From: Nannocystis pusilla | GTDB lineage: Bacteria; Myxococcota_A; Polyangia; Nannocystales; Nannocystaceae | Direction of reading: 5' to 3' | DNA length: 64,000 bases | Assembly (NCBI RefSeq): GCF_026626665.1 | Contig: NZ_JAPNKE010000002.1 | Span: 10,808,001-10,872,000 of the forward strand | In this document: positions 21,378 through 30,868 of the stretch, piece after piece | Layout of the letters: every line of letters starts with the position of its first letter | Position numbering within the stretch: position 1 is the first letter of the stretch | Program-made: the position numbers and the translations under genes | The notes under the pieces: model-generated | Told to the model about the DNA's origin: nothing | Databases searched by the model: none | The model's input: the letters and a program-made list of their open reading frames with translations, nothing else

Positions 21378-22765
21378 TGTCTTTGACGGATCTGAAGAGT
21401 GTCCCCGAGCCCGTCGTGCAGACCGCCGAGCTGATCGGGCACCTCGACGAGGTGTTCGAGTCCGGGTTCGGGCGGCTGTCGAGCGCCAACCTGCAGACCC
21501 TGGCGTCGCTGGCGGCGAGCTTCGCCGGCACGCCGCTGGCCGAGCCGCTCGACGCGGCGATCGCCGGGCTCGGGCGCTCCGAGTTCGTCGATCGTCACTT
21601 CGCAGCGATCGCGGCGGCGCGCGCCGCCGCGCACGGGGCGATGCACGACGCGCTGGTGGCCCAGGCGAGCGTGGCGCTGGGACGGCCGCGGGCCGAGCTC
21701 GAGGCGCTGGCGGACACGCCGGGGCAGGCCGCGCCGCCGCGGGCCGCGGTGCTGCTCGAGAGCGTGCGGCAGTGGTTGATGGAGCTGGCGATCGCCGGCT
21801 TCGCCAACCTCGAGGTCGGGGCGCTCTTGCCGTTCCAGGCCACGCTCGACGCGATCATGGCCGAGCCGGCGCTGGTGCGGCACGCGGCGCTCTTGAGTGG
21901 ATTCCTCGACGAGCTGCTCACCGTGTTCCCGGCGCACGGCAAGCCGGAGGTGCCGCGGCTGCGGTGGGCCGATCTGTGGACGCGCTCGATGGTGCTGTCG
22001 CTGGCCCCGCCGACGCCGGCGGCCACGCGCGAGGTCAAGGGCGAGCTGCGGGTGTTCGCCACCGACCTGCGGCAGCACGACCACGTGGTCTCGCTGGTGG
22101 CCTTCGGCGCGCTGCACGAGGCGGGCAAGCCGGCGCGGGTAGTGCGGACGCAGGTGTCGGCGTTCAAGGTCGACGTGCTGCAGGGCGACGACCTCGCCGG
22201 GCTGCTGAATGAAGTCGGCGGCAAGCTGCTCGAGGCGATCGCCGGCGGGCAGGGTTTGAAGATCTCCGGGATGTTGTTGCACGCCACCGGCGACCTGGTG
22301 TGGCAGGAGGCGCGCGCCGAGGTGCTGCCGGCCAAGTTGAAGCTGGCCGAAGAGGCAGCCGCGGTGCTGACCTCGCCGACGGCGCTGCGGCCGAGCGCGC
22401 GGCCCGAGGATCGTCATCCTGCCGTCGTCGAGGAGCTGGTGTGGCTGCCGGGCGATGGTTACGCGGCGGTGGGCAAGGAGGCGCGCGAGCTGTCGCTCGG
22501 CGGGCAGCCGTTCCCGCTGGCGTTCGAGCGCTGGCCGAGTAGCGACGACCTGCTGGCCGCCGACCTCGCGGGCAGCAAGGGCCTCGTGGCGCTGCTGCGG
22601 TTCGACGGCGGGCGCTGGTCGCTGCAGCCGGTGATGATCGACAAGGGCAAGCCGGTGCCGCGGATGATCGGCACCGGCCTGCAGGCGGTCCGCGGCAAGG
22701 CCAAGGGCGGCAACCTCGCGACCCTCAAGGAGCGCGCCGGCAAGCTGCTGCGCAAGAAGAGCTGA
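21377..22765 (+). CDS. hypothetical protein of MoxR/vWA cassette
   Basis: 462 residues, predicted soluble and alanine/leucine-rich. The ATG at 21377 overlaps the previous stop, and the next gene starts 3 bases after this stop, so it is firmly within the operon. The first about 170 residues look all-helical; the middle (about 200-330) is mixed alpha/beta; the C-terminus ends in a Lys-rich tail (LKERAGKLLRKKS). I do not recognise a family. In comparable cassettes this slot is taken by variable helical proteins, so a scaffold or adaptor role is possible, but that is context only. Confidence 0.7.
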   Translation: MSLTDLKSVPEPVVQTAELIGHLDEVFESGFGRLSSANLQTLASLAASFAGTPLAEPLDAAIAGLGRSEFVDRHFAAIAAARAAAHGAMHDALVAQASVALGRPRAELEALADTPGQAAPPRAAVLLESVRQWLMELAIAGFANLEVGALLPFQATLDAIMAEPALVRHAALLSGFLDELLTVFPAHGKPEVPRLRWADLWTRSMVLSLAPPTPAATREVKGELRVFATDLRQHDHVVSLVAFGALHEAGKPARVVRTQVSAFKVDVLQGDDLAGLLNEVGGKLLEAIAGGQGLKISGMLLHATGDLVWQEARAEVLPAKLKLAEEAAAVLTSPTALRPSARPEDRHPAVVEELVWLPGDGYAAVGKEARELSLGGQPFPLAFERWPSSDDLLAADLAGSKGLVALLRFDGGRWSLQPVMIDKGKPVPRMIGTGLQAVRGKAKGGNLATLKERAGKLLRKKS

Positions 22766-22767
22766 CC

Positions 22768-24177
22768 ATGAGCGCCGCCGATCCCGAGCTGATGCAGCGG
22801 GCCCGTCAGGGGCTCTACTGGCGATTGATGTCGGCCCTGTTCGAGCAGGGCGACGCGGCGCCGAACCTCGAGTCGCTGGCGCGCGAGCTGGCGAACACGA
22901 CCGACCTGCCGGTCGAGCTGCTCGACCCCAAGGTGACGGTCGACGTGCTCGTGCACCGCTTCCCCAAGCTGAAGCCCGAGTTCTCGCGGCCCTTGCCCGG
23001 CTTCGAGCCGCCGACGCCGGACGGTGAGGCGCAGCAGCCGAATGAGGGCCCGACCGATCTGAAGAGCACGGTGCAGCGGGCGCTGGTCGTCTCGAAGCTG
23101 CTGCTCAACGCGTTCGGGCCCAACACGCAGGGCTCGGTGACCGCGCAGCAGTACGGCGCGTGGGCCCGCGACGTCGAGTGGCTCGAGGGGGCGCTGGGGC
23201 TGCCGCCGGGGTCGCTGCGGCAGAGCGGCAGCGCGCAGGGCTCGGGGCCGCCGTCGGGCGGCGGCGGCGAGGCGACGCGGCCGCCGATCGGCGACGACGA
23301 GCTCAAGGCCGGCCTGGCGACGCTCGAGGCCGACATGATCCACCGCATGGACCTGCGCGAGGTCCTGAAGGACCCGGTGCTGAGCGAGCGGCTGACGCCG
23401 TCGATGGCGCTGCTCGAGCAGATCCTGTGGGACAAGGGCAACCTCAGCGGGCCGGCGCTGCAGAACGCCAAGAAGCTGATCGCCCGCTACGTCGACGAGC
23501 TGTCGAAGGTGCTGAAGCTGCAGATGCGCCAGGTGACGTCGCGGGTGCACGACCACCGCGTGCCGCCGCGGCGGATCTTCCGCAACCTCGACATGAAGCG
23601 GACGATCTGGAAGAACCTGACCAACTGGGACCCGAACGAGCGCCGGCTGTACGTCGACCGCCTGTTCTACCGCCGCACCGGCAAGAAGAGCCTGCCGTCC
23701 AAGCTCATCATCATCGTCGACCAGTCGGGCTCGATGACGTCGGCGATGGTGCAGACGACGATCCTGGCGTCGATCTTCGCCGCGCTGCCGAAGGTGATCG
23801 TCCACCTGTTCGCGTTCGACACCCGCGTCATCGACCTGACGCCGTTCGTGCACGACCCGGTCGAGACCCTGCTGCGCACCAAGCTCGGCGGCGGCAACGA
23901 CATGCGGCTGGCGCTCGACCTGGCGGCGCCGTGCATCGACTCGCCGCAGAACACCGCGGTGGTCGTGATCTCCGATTTCTATGATTGGAGCGACTTCTTC
24001 TCGGTGCTGCGCCAGTGGAAGGAGTCGGGCTGCCACCTCATCCCGGTAGGCTCGCTGCACACGACCGGGTACTTCGCGGTCAACCCGGAGTACGCGGCGA
24101 AGTTCAAGGAGATCGGCGCGCCGATCCTCAGCGGCAGCCCCAAGAAGCTGATCGAGCAGATCAAAAAGGTGATGTAA
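22768..24177 (+). CDS. vWA-domain protein (CoxE-like)
   Basis: 469 residues. A long N-terminal helical region (1-300, with a Gly/Ser/Pro-rich linker near 155-172) is followed by a vWA domain with an intact MIDAS, DQSGS at 318-322, then TTILASIFAALPKV and LFAFDTRVIDLTPF, and a Gly-rich LGGGNDMRLAL loop. No signal peptide or membrane helix, so it is cytosolic. vWA proteins of this type act with MoxR AAA+ ATPases as metal-insertion or remodelling chaperones; here the MoxR gene is next, 5 bases on. Unbroken frame. Confidence 0.85.
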   Translation: MSAADPELMQRARQGLYWRLMSALFEQGDAAPNLESLARELANTTDLPVELLDPKVTVDVLVHRFPKLKPEFSRPLPGFEPPTPDGEAQQPNEGPTDLKSTVQRALVVSKLLLNAFGPNTQGSVTAQQYGAWARDVEWLEGALGLPPGSLRQSGSAQGSGPPSGGGGEATRPPIGDDELKAGLATLEADMIHRMDLREVLKDPVLSERLTPSMALLEQILWDKGNLSGPALQNAKKLIARYVDELSKVLKLQMRQVTSRVHDHRVPPRRIFRNLDMKRTIWKNLTNWDPNERRLYVDRLFYRRTGKKSLPSKLIIIVDQSGSMTSAMVQTTILASIFAALPKVIVHLFAFDTRVIDLTPFVHDPVETLLRTKLGGGNDMRLALDLAAPCIDSPQNTAVVVISDFYDWSDFFSVLRQWKESGCHLIPVGSLHTTGYFAVNPEYAAKFKEIGAPILSGSPKKLIEQIKKVM

Positions 24178-24182
24178 TCGCC

Positions 24183-25411
24183 ATGGCCAAGAAGATCGCT
24201 ACCCCCGCCAACGTCGAGTCCGCCGCGCCCGCGCCCGCGCCGGCCACCAGCGAGACCAAGCTGCGCATGCCGGCCGAGGAGAAGTACGCGGCCGAGCTGG
24301 CGTACCTGGCCAGCGTCGACAAGGATCCGCGGCCGTTCGCGTGGCGCCTGTCGCCGCGGATGATCCGCACGTTCATCCTCGGGGCTGGCCCCGGGACAGC
24401 TTCGATCGGCCGATCGCGCAGAAGTTCTTCGGCGACGCGTCGCTGGTCGAGCGGGCGATCGTGACGCTGGCGTCGGACCGCGGCCTGCTGCTCATCGGCG
24501 ACCCGGGCACCGGCAAGAGCTGGCTGGCCGAGCTGCTGGCGGCGGCGACCTCGGGCAACTCGACGCACGTGGTCCAGGGCACGGCGGGCACCACCGAGGA
24601 CCACATCAAGTACTCGTGGAACGTGGCGATGGTGATCGCCAGCGGGCAGTCGCGCGAGTCGATGATCCCGTCGCCGATCATGACGGCGATGCAGCGCGGC
24701 GAGACGGGCCGGTTCGAGGAGCTGACCCGCTGCGGCTCCGACGTGCAGGACGCGCTGATCTCGATCCTGTCGGAGAAGTACATCACGATCCCCGAGCTGC
24801 GCGGCGACGAGAGCGTGGTCTACGCCAAGCCGGGCTTCAACATGATCGCCACCGCCAACAGCCGCGACCGCGGGGTCAACGAGCTGTCGACGGCGCTCAA
24901 GCGGCGCTTCAACTTCGTGACGATCCCGATCGTCACCAACAAGAAGTCGGAGAAGGAGATCGTGCTGTTCCGGACGCGCGAGCTGATGGCGCGTCACACG
25001 ATCACGGTCGACGTGCCGCCGACGATGCTCGACATCCTGCTGCAGACGTTCGCCGACCTGCGTGAGGCGACCGCGAACACGACGTCGGAGGATCAGCGGC
25101 TCGAGTCGTCGCTGTCGACGGCCGAGCAGATCGGCGTGCTCGAGGACGCGCTGCTGCACAGCAACTTCTTCGGCGACAGGGCGCTGCAGCCGGGCACGCT
25201 GGCCCGCTCGCTGGTCGGCACGCTGGTCCGCCGGGTGCCCGAGGACGTGTCGATCCTCAACAAGTTCTGGCACGCGACCGCGGCCGAGACCGACGGGGTC
25301 AAGAAGCGCAAGAAGGGCGAGGAGGCGGCCGCGCCCGCGAAGGGCGAGAAGTCGCCCGAGTTGGAGGCGTTCGTCGCCGGCGGCAAGCAGGCGCTTTCGT
25401 CGTTCAAGTAG
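24183..25411 (+). CDS. MoxR-family AAA+ ATPase, frameshifted
   Basis: About 409 residues from ATG 24183. Walker A GDPGTGKSW, then LTRCGSDVQDALISILSEK, sensor-1 region MIATANSRDRG and the arginine region STALKRRFNF are all present; the C-terminal lid and a Lys/Ala-rich tail follow. One base is missing near 24380-24390, inside a G-run (CTCGGGG), where the frame passes from the N-terminal part (ending RTFIL) to the ATPase part (beginning PRDSFDRPIAQKFFG). A homopolymer deletion in the assembly is the simple explanation. MoxR proteins couple ATP hydrolysis to remodelling of clients presented by vWA partners. Confidence 0.85.
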
Positions 25412-25422
25412 GCGGTGCCCCG

Positions 25423-28400
25423 GTGAACTCGATCCTCGACCCAGCCCTCCTCGACCCGGCGCTGCAGGCCCTGCGCACGCAGCTCGAAGCGGCGGCGGCG
25501 GCGTTCGCCGGCGACTCGGCCCACCTCGGGGCGCTGCTGCGCGCGATGATCGAGGACGTCCAGCGCGCCACCGCGGAGCCGGTCGAGGTGTTCCCGGTCA
25601 AGCACCACTCGCCGGCGTCGGCGCTGCACATGCTGCGCCGGCTGCGAGCGCGCGCCGAAGGTGATCTACATGGAGGGCTGCGAGGACCTGAACGCCTCGC
25701 TCGCCGGCCTGCACCACTGCCGCTTCCCGGTGGCGCTGCAGGCGTTCGCCCCCGAGGCGCCGGCGTTCCCGGCCGACTGGACGCCGCTCAACGTGGTGCT
25801 GCCGTTGACCGAGTTCTCGGCCGAGTACCAGGCGATCGCGTACTGCCTGCAGAACCCGGGCACGAAGCTGGTGTTCGTCGATCGCTCGGTCGACCACGTG
25901 TTCCAGTGGATGCCGAAGGGCGGGCCGCCGCCGGGCGAAGACAGCGGCGAGGCCGACGACGGCGGCGAGGAGCCGGCGACCGAGGAGACTGCCGGCGAGG
26001 GCGAGGGCGCGTCGACCGGCAACACCGGCAACTTGCACGGCGGCGCGGTGGGCCTGCAGATCGGCGACATGCAGCCGACCTTCGGCGACTTCCTCGACGT
26101 GCTGCTGCGCAACGCGAAGGTGCGGCACTACAGCGAGTGGTGGACGCAGTACGTCGAGGGGCCGACGCTGGCCTGCGACTACGGGACGTATCGCCAGGTG
26201 TTCTTCCTGATCGGCTCGCTGCTGCGGCGGATCGGGATCACCGAGAAGGACCGCGCCGCCGACTGCGAGCGCGAGCGCTACATGTGGACGCGGATCCGCG
26301 AGCACATGAAGGCGCACAAGATCGACCCGCGCGAGGCGATGTACGTGTGCGGGGCGATCCACGCGGTCTCGCCGATCCCGGATTCGGGTCGAAGGGCGCG
26401 GCGTGGACGGTGCCGGCGAAGACGCCGACGCAGTGGTTCTACGGGGTGGTGCCCTCGAGCTACGCGGCGATCGAGCGCCAGTTCACGCTGCCGGCCGGCG
26501 AGATCTCGATCGCGCAGTCGATGTGGGACAAGGGGCTGCAAGCGCTCGAGCTCAAGCCATTTGGAATTGAGGCCGAGAAGAAGGCGGAGGCCGAGGGCAA
26601 GCCGACGGTGCGCAAGAAGGCGGCTGCGGCTGCGAGCGCTCCAGCGGCGCCAGTCGAAGTGCCGGTGACGGTGAGCGGGGCGGGCTTGCGTGAGTTCTTG
26701 ACCCGCCCGCCGACCTTCGTCACCGCCGACGACGAGCAGCTGATGCGCTGGTGCATCGAGATCGTCCGCCTGGCGCGCAAGCACGGCTACAACGCGTCGA
26801 CGGCCGACACGATCGCGATCCTTCACACCTCGACGCTGCTGGCGCGGCTGCGCGATCGGCCGCACCCGTCGCCGTACGACTTCCAGGACGCGGCCGTGAC
26901 GTGTTTGGAGAAGGATCGCGTGCCCGGCCGCCGCGACGTGCGGCGGCTGTGCCAGATCTTGCTCGGCGGCGATCGCCTCGGCCGCGTCGGCTATGAATCG
27001 CTGCCGCCGCTGGCGCAGGACGTCTACGACCGCCTGGCGGTGCTCGGCGTCAACCTCAAGTCGAGCCGCATCGAGCGGGCGCTGCTCGACATCCAGGGCC
27101 GCCCGGAGTTGCTCCCGGCGTCCGACCTGCTGTGGCGGCTGCGCTACCTCGGCGCGGGCGTGCGGCCGATCATGGGCGAGCGCACGCTCGGTCACAAGCC
27201 GAAGCAGGAGTCGTGGGACATCGAGATCGGCAAGCACCAGGGCTCGCTGATCCAGCTCGGCTACGAGGGGCTGACGATCGAGCAGGTGCTCGAGAAGCGG
27301 CTCAAGACCAAGGCGTTCGAGGCGACGTCGCGGGCCGCGAAGGCGCTCGAGGCGGCCGAGGACAGCGTGCTGTACCTGCGCAGCGGGCGACTGACGCGCG
27401 AGCTGGGGCTGCGCGCGACGGAGCTCTTGCGCGCGGAGCTCGGTGGCAACGACGCGCCGGAGATCTTCCAGCGCGTGCGCGGCCTGGTCCACTACTACCG
27501 CACGCTGGGGATGCCGGATTGGATCAAGGACTTCGTGTCCACCGGCTACCGCCACTACGCCACGCTGCTGCCGACGGCGTTCACCGATCGCGGCACGGCG
27601 CCGCGGCAGCTGGCGGCGATGCTGGCGTTCATCTTCACGCAGGAGGCGCTGGCGTTCTCGATGGGCTGCGAGCGCAGCCAGCTGCTGATCGCGGTGGCGC
27701 AGGCGGAGCCCGAAGACCCGCCGAAGATCGCGCTGCGCTGGGCGGCGCAGTGGATCCTGGGTCAGCGCACGGAGGACGAGATCCGCGCCGACTTCCAGCA
27801 CCTGCTGAGCAGCCCGATGCTGCTGCCGGCCTTCCCCGAGTACATGGCGGGCTTCCTGCTCGCGCTCGAGTTCACCCCGCGGATCTCGAGGCTCGCGGTC
27901 GAGTTCCTCAGCCGCGCGTTCGCGGCCCTGCCCGACGAGGTGCTGGTGCCGTGGCTGCCCAAGCTGGTGGTGACGCTGCGCCCGCTCGGGCCGGGGGTGA
28001 TGCAGACGCTGGTCAAGGAGGCGGGCCTGGCGTTCCCGCGCGACCTGGCCAAGCTGCCGGCGTGGGAGTTCTCGTGGGACCGCAGCGTGCCGGTGGCGCC
28101 TCCACCTGCCCCGAAGGCCAGGAGCGAGGCGAAGGCGAGCGCGAAGGCGAGCGCGGCGGCGCCGGCCGTCGAGCGCTCTCCGGCCGAGCTGGCGGTGGCG
28201 ACGCTGCTGCGCGCCGAGCCGGCCTCGCTGAACGCGCTCGCGGGGCTGCTCGGGGTGCCGACGACGTGGGCCCCGCTGGCGCCCGCGGACGAGACGAGCG
28301 CGGCGACGAGCGAGGCCGAGGTGGTGGCGAGCGAGGCAGCCGAGGACGCGGAGGCGGCGAGCGTCGCCGACACGCCGCTGGCGCAGCTTCTGGCCGCGCA

Positions 28401-28449
28401 CCCGGAGGCGCTGCAAGCCCTCGCGGCGCGCTTGCAGGCGCTCGCGTGA
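25423..28449 (+). CDS. DUF5682 family protein, frameshifted
   Basis: About 1008 residues, GTG start at 25423, last gene of the MoxR cassette. The N-terminal VEVFPVKHHSPASALHMLRR is the hallmark of DUF5682, followed after a one-base shift (near 25655) by VIYMEGCEDLNASL and, after a second shift (near 26385), by GSKGAAWTVPAKTPTQWFYG and the remaining two thirds in the first frame. A Lys/Ala linker at about 395-415 separates N- and C-terminal regions; the end is Ala/Glu-rich. DUF5682 proteins occur almost only next to MoxR and vWA genes. Activity unknown; conserved HH and E-G-x-E suggest an enzyme-like N-terminal domain (inference). Confidence 0.8.
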   Translation: MNSILDPALLDPALQALRTQLEAAAAAFAGDSAHLGALLRAMIEDVQRATAEPVEVFPVKHHSPASALHMLRRLRARAEGDLHGGLRGPERLARRPAPLPLPGGAAGVRPRGAGVPGRLDAAQRGAAVDRVLGRVPGDRVLPAEPGHEAGVRRSLGRPRVPVDAEGRAAAGRRQRRGRRRRRGAGDRGDCRRGRGRVDRQHRQLARRRGGPADRRHAADLRRLPRRAAAQREGAALQRVVDAVRRGADAGLRLRDVSPGVLPDRLAAAADRDHREGPRRRLRARALHVDADPRAHEGAQDRPARGDVRVRGDPRGLADPGFGSKGAAWTVPAKTPTQWFYGVVPSSYAAIERQFTLPAGEISIAQSMWDKGLQALELKPFGIEAEKKAEAEGKPTVRKKAAAAASAPAAPVEVPVTVSGAGLREFLTRPPTFVTADDEQLMRWCIEIVRLARKHGYNASTADTIAILHTSTLLARLRDRPHPSPYDFQDAAVTCLEKDRVPGRRDVRRLCQILLGGDRLGRVGYESLPPLAQDVYDRLAVLGVNLKSSRIERALLDIQGRPELLPASDLLWRLRYLGAGVRPIMGERTLGHKPKQESWDIEIGKHQGSLIQLGYEGLTIEQVLEKRLKTKAFEATSRAAKALEAAEDSVLYLRSGRLTRELGLRATELLRAELGGNDAPEIFQRVRGLVHYYRTLGMPDWIKDFVSTGYRHYATLLPTAFTDRGTAPRQLAAMLAFIFTQEALAFSMGCERSQLLIAVAQAEPEDPPKIALRWAAQWILGQRTEDEIRADFQHLLSSPMLLPAFPEYMAGFLLALEFTPRISRLAVEFLSRAFAALPDEVLVPWLPKLVVTLRPLGPGVMQTLVKEAGLAFPRDLAKLPAWEFSWDRSVPVAPPPAPKARSEAKASAKASAAAPAVERSPAELAVATLLRAEPASLNALAGLLGVPTTWAPLAPADETSAATSEAEVVASEAAEDAEAASVADTPLAQLLAAHPEALQALAARLQALA

Positions 28450-28508
28450 GCGCGGCTGCGGGCCCCGGCGCCTTGCAAGCGTTCGCCCGGGCGTGCCACG
28501 CTCGCGCG

Positions 28509-29123
28509 GTGCGCTGTCTCGTCGCCTGGGTGATGCTCGGCTCGCTCGTTGGATGTGCTGGCTCGAAGGACATGTCGCAAGGGGCAGCTTCGGCGAGCGG
28601 CGAGCGGCCGGAGCCATCGGCCTTGAAGGTGCGCGACGCATCGATGCCAGGCGAGGACTCGGCCGCGGGACCCGATGCGACAGCGCCGGCGAGCGCGGAG
28701 GCGAGTGCTGCGGGGGGAACCGACGCCGCCGCGCCGGAGGCCGGGCCCGTCGCGTCTGCGCAGAGCGCCGCCGTCGCACCCGCGAAGGTCCCGCCGGCGA
28801 GCCTGCTGGGGCGCACGCAGGCGGAGATCGAGGCGCAGCTCGGGGCGCTGCGGTTTATCGAGGGCTGGGCGCGGCCCGCCGACAGCGCGCTCGAGCTGCA
28901 GTTCCGCGGCGGTCGCTGCGTCGGTCTTCGCGGACATGTCCCGGAGGACATGGACTGCGCGGCGGTGGCGGCGTGGCTCGGCTTCACCGCGGCGACCTTC
29001 CCGTTGCGCCGGTCCGACCGCTGCGAGTGGCCGGGGATCAGCCTCAAGCACCGCCTCGCCGACGGCGTGGCCGGCAGCTACGTCCCGGCCACTCGCGAGT
29101 ACGCGCTCACGCTGCAGCGGTGA
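28509..29123 (+). CDS. hypothetical lipoprotein
   Basis: 204 residues from GTG 28509 (GTG 28446, overlapping the DUF5682 stop, is an alternative). Signal VMLGSLVGCAGS with a clear lipobox. Residues about 20-95 are an Ala/Pro/Ser-rich stalk. The C-terminal 100 residues form a small domain: LLGRTQAEIEAQLGALRF, ELQFRGGRCVGLRGHVPEDM, ending YVPATREYALTLQR. I do not recognise it. A perfect palindrome copy (28935-28952) encodes GHVPEDM within the domain. Confidence 0.65.
   Translation: MRCLVAWVMLGSLVGCAGSKDMSQGAASASGERPEPSALKVRDASMPGEDSAAGPDATAPASAEASAAGGTDAAAPEAGPVASAQSAAVAPAKVPPASLLGRTQAEIEAQLGALRFIEGWARPADSALELQFRGGRCVGLRGHVPEDMDCAAVAAWLGFTAATFPLRRSDRCEWPGISLKHRLADGVAGSYVPATREYALTLQR
28935..28952. 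repeat. dispersed palindrome copy, perfect arms
   Basis: CATGTCCCGGAGGACATG: 7-bp arms around CGGA, inside the coding sequence of the lipoprotein at 28509. Confidence 0.8.
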
Positions 29124-29609
29124 TGACGAGGCGGCCGAGCGTGCGCGACGGACGACGCGGTCCGTGGTTCGCTGCACGAGGGCCGAGCCACTCGTGCAAC
29201 TTCGGAGCGAAGCGTCGGGCGGTCTGCGGATCGAGGCGAAAGCAAGTTGGACGAGAGCCCGCGCACCCACACGCTGCACCGCGGCGAGATGTGCCTGCGA
29301 CTGCTCGGGCAGTGCCTCCGACGCAGCCATGCGGAGATCCGCACGATGTCCTGAAAGACAGGTGACGTCGGACCGCGGCGAAGGGCGATACTCCGTGGTG
29401 AGCAAGCTGTCTTCGCGGACAGGTCGGCCGCGACGGTCGCGCCGGGCGCCCCGAGCGCGCGGAGAGCTCCCGATCCTCGGTCTGCGCTGCGGGTTTCTCC
29501 CGGGTCTGCGGCGGCTCGTGCGGCGATTGCGCGAGATCGCGCCCCGATCCCGGCGCGCTCGCGGCCGTCGCCTTGCCAAGGCCGATCCGGTGTGGTCTCG
29601 TCAGCGCGG
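29124..29609. other. intergenic, palindrome copies only
   Basis: 486 bases between two lipoprotein genes with no recognisable gene on either strand. It holds two imperfect members of the dispersed palindrome family: GATGTCCTGAAAGACAGG near 29345 and CTGTCTTCGCGGACAG at 29407-29422. Confidence 0.5.
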
Positions 29610-30861
29610 ATGCGCCTGACGGGCCTCGCGGCGAGCTGTCTCTTCGGACATCTCGTCGCGGCGTCGGGCTGCGGCGGCGACCCCGCGGCCCGGCCGAGCG
29701 GGCCGAGCCGCCGGCCGAGCCGGTGCTGCGCGCGGACGAGTTCGCCGATCCGCAGGGCGGGCAGCGGTTCGACGGTGACGTGCGCTTCGCCGGTGGGGCG
29801 ACGATCGGCGCGCGACAGGTGACGCCGGCCGACCCGCGCCCGGGCGAGGCGATCAAGGTGCGCTTCGCGGCCACGGGCATCGGCGCCGGCGCGCGCCTGC
29901 GGGTCGGCTTGCGCGCGCCGCAGATCGCCGGGCTGCAAGAGGCGCGCGGCCAGACCAGCGTGCCGCGCGGCCCGGTCGACGACCCGCGCGACCGCTTCGT
30001 CGAGCTCGCGGGGCCGGTCGAGGCCGCGGAGGTCGAGCTGGCGCTGGCGTCGCCGTGGCACCCCAGCCACGCGGTGATCGTCGCCGAGCTGGTCGGCGAC
30101 GTGGCGGTCGCGGGGCCGCGGCGGGCCGACGGCGTGGCGATCCTCGCGGCGGTGCGGGTGGCCGGCGGGCCGATGCAGGTCACGGCGCCGCGGGCGAGCG
30201 GCGTCGCGGTCGACGGCGTGCTCGACGAGCCGGTGTGGACCGCCCAGGCCGGCGTGCCGCTGACGCTGTCGCTCGACGGCGAGCCCGACCCTCGGCCACC
30301 GCGCCGGCGCAGGCGGGCTCGCTCGGGACGCTGGCGCCCGAGCACGGCACGCGGGTCGCGTTCGCCTGGGACGACGCGTTCCTCTACGCCGCCGCCGACG
30401 TGCCCGACGACGACCTGTGGACCGAGTACGAGCAGCAGGACGACCCGCTGTACAAGCAGGAGGCGTTCGAGCTGTTCGTCGCGGCCACGAACGAGGGCCG
30501 GCGCTACCTCGAGTATCAGGTGTCGGCGCGCGGGGTCACCTTCGACGCCCGCTTCCCGCGCTACCGCGCCGGCGACGAGGCGTGGGACTCGCGCTGGACG
30601 ACGGCGGTGCAGGCCAAGGGCACGATCGACGCCGCGCGCGACCGTGACCGCGGCTTCGTCGTCGAGGTCGCGATCCCGTGGGACGAGCTGTGCGCCGAGA
30701 CCGAGCTGGCCTGCCCGCCGCGCGCGGGAATGCAGCTGCGGGTCAACGCGTTCCGCCTCGAGCGGGTCGGGCGCAAGCGGGCCGTCGGCCTGTCGCTGAG
30801 CCCGACCCGCGCGCCCGACTTCCACGCCTGGGACAACGCGGCGGTGCTGCGGCTCGAGTGA
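29610..30861 (+). CDS. lipoprotein with CBM9/DOMON-like domain, frameshifted
   Basis: About 415 residues. The ATG at 29610 opens a lipoprotein signal whose codons include a palindrome copy (CLFGHL); the lipobox is AASGC. After a frame change near 29690, residues about 30-200 are an unrecognised beta-rich region. From VDGVLDEPVW onward, through a second frame change near 30290, it matches the carbohydrate-binding-9-like/DOMON fold: RVAFAWDDAFLYAAADVPDD, EAFELFVAA, VTFDARFPR, VVEVAIPWDEL. Such domains bind sugars or haem. Exposed on the cell surface; ligand unknown. Downstream gene starts 7 bases after the stop. Confidence 0.7.
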
Positions 30862-30868
30862 GGGGACG

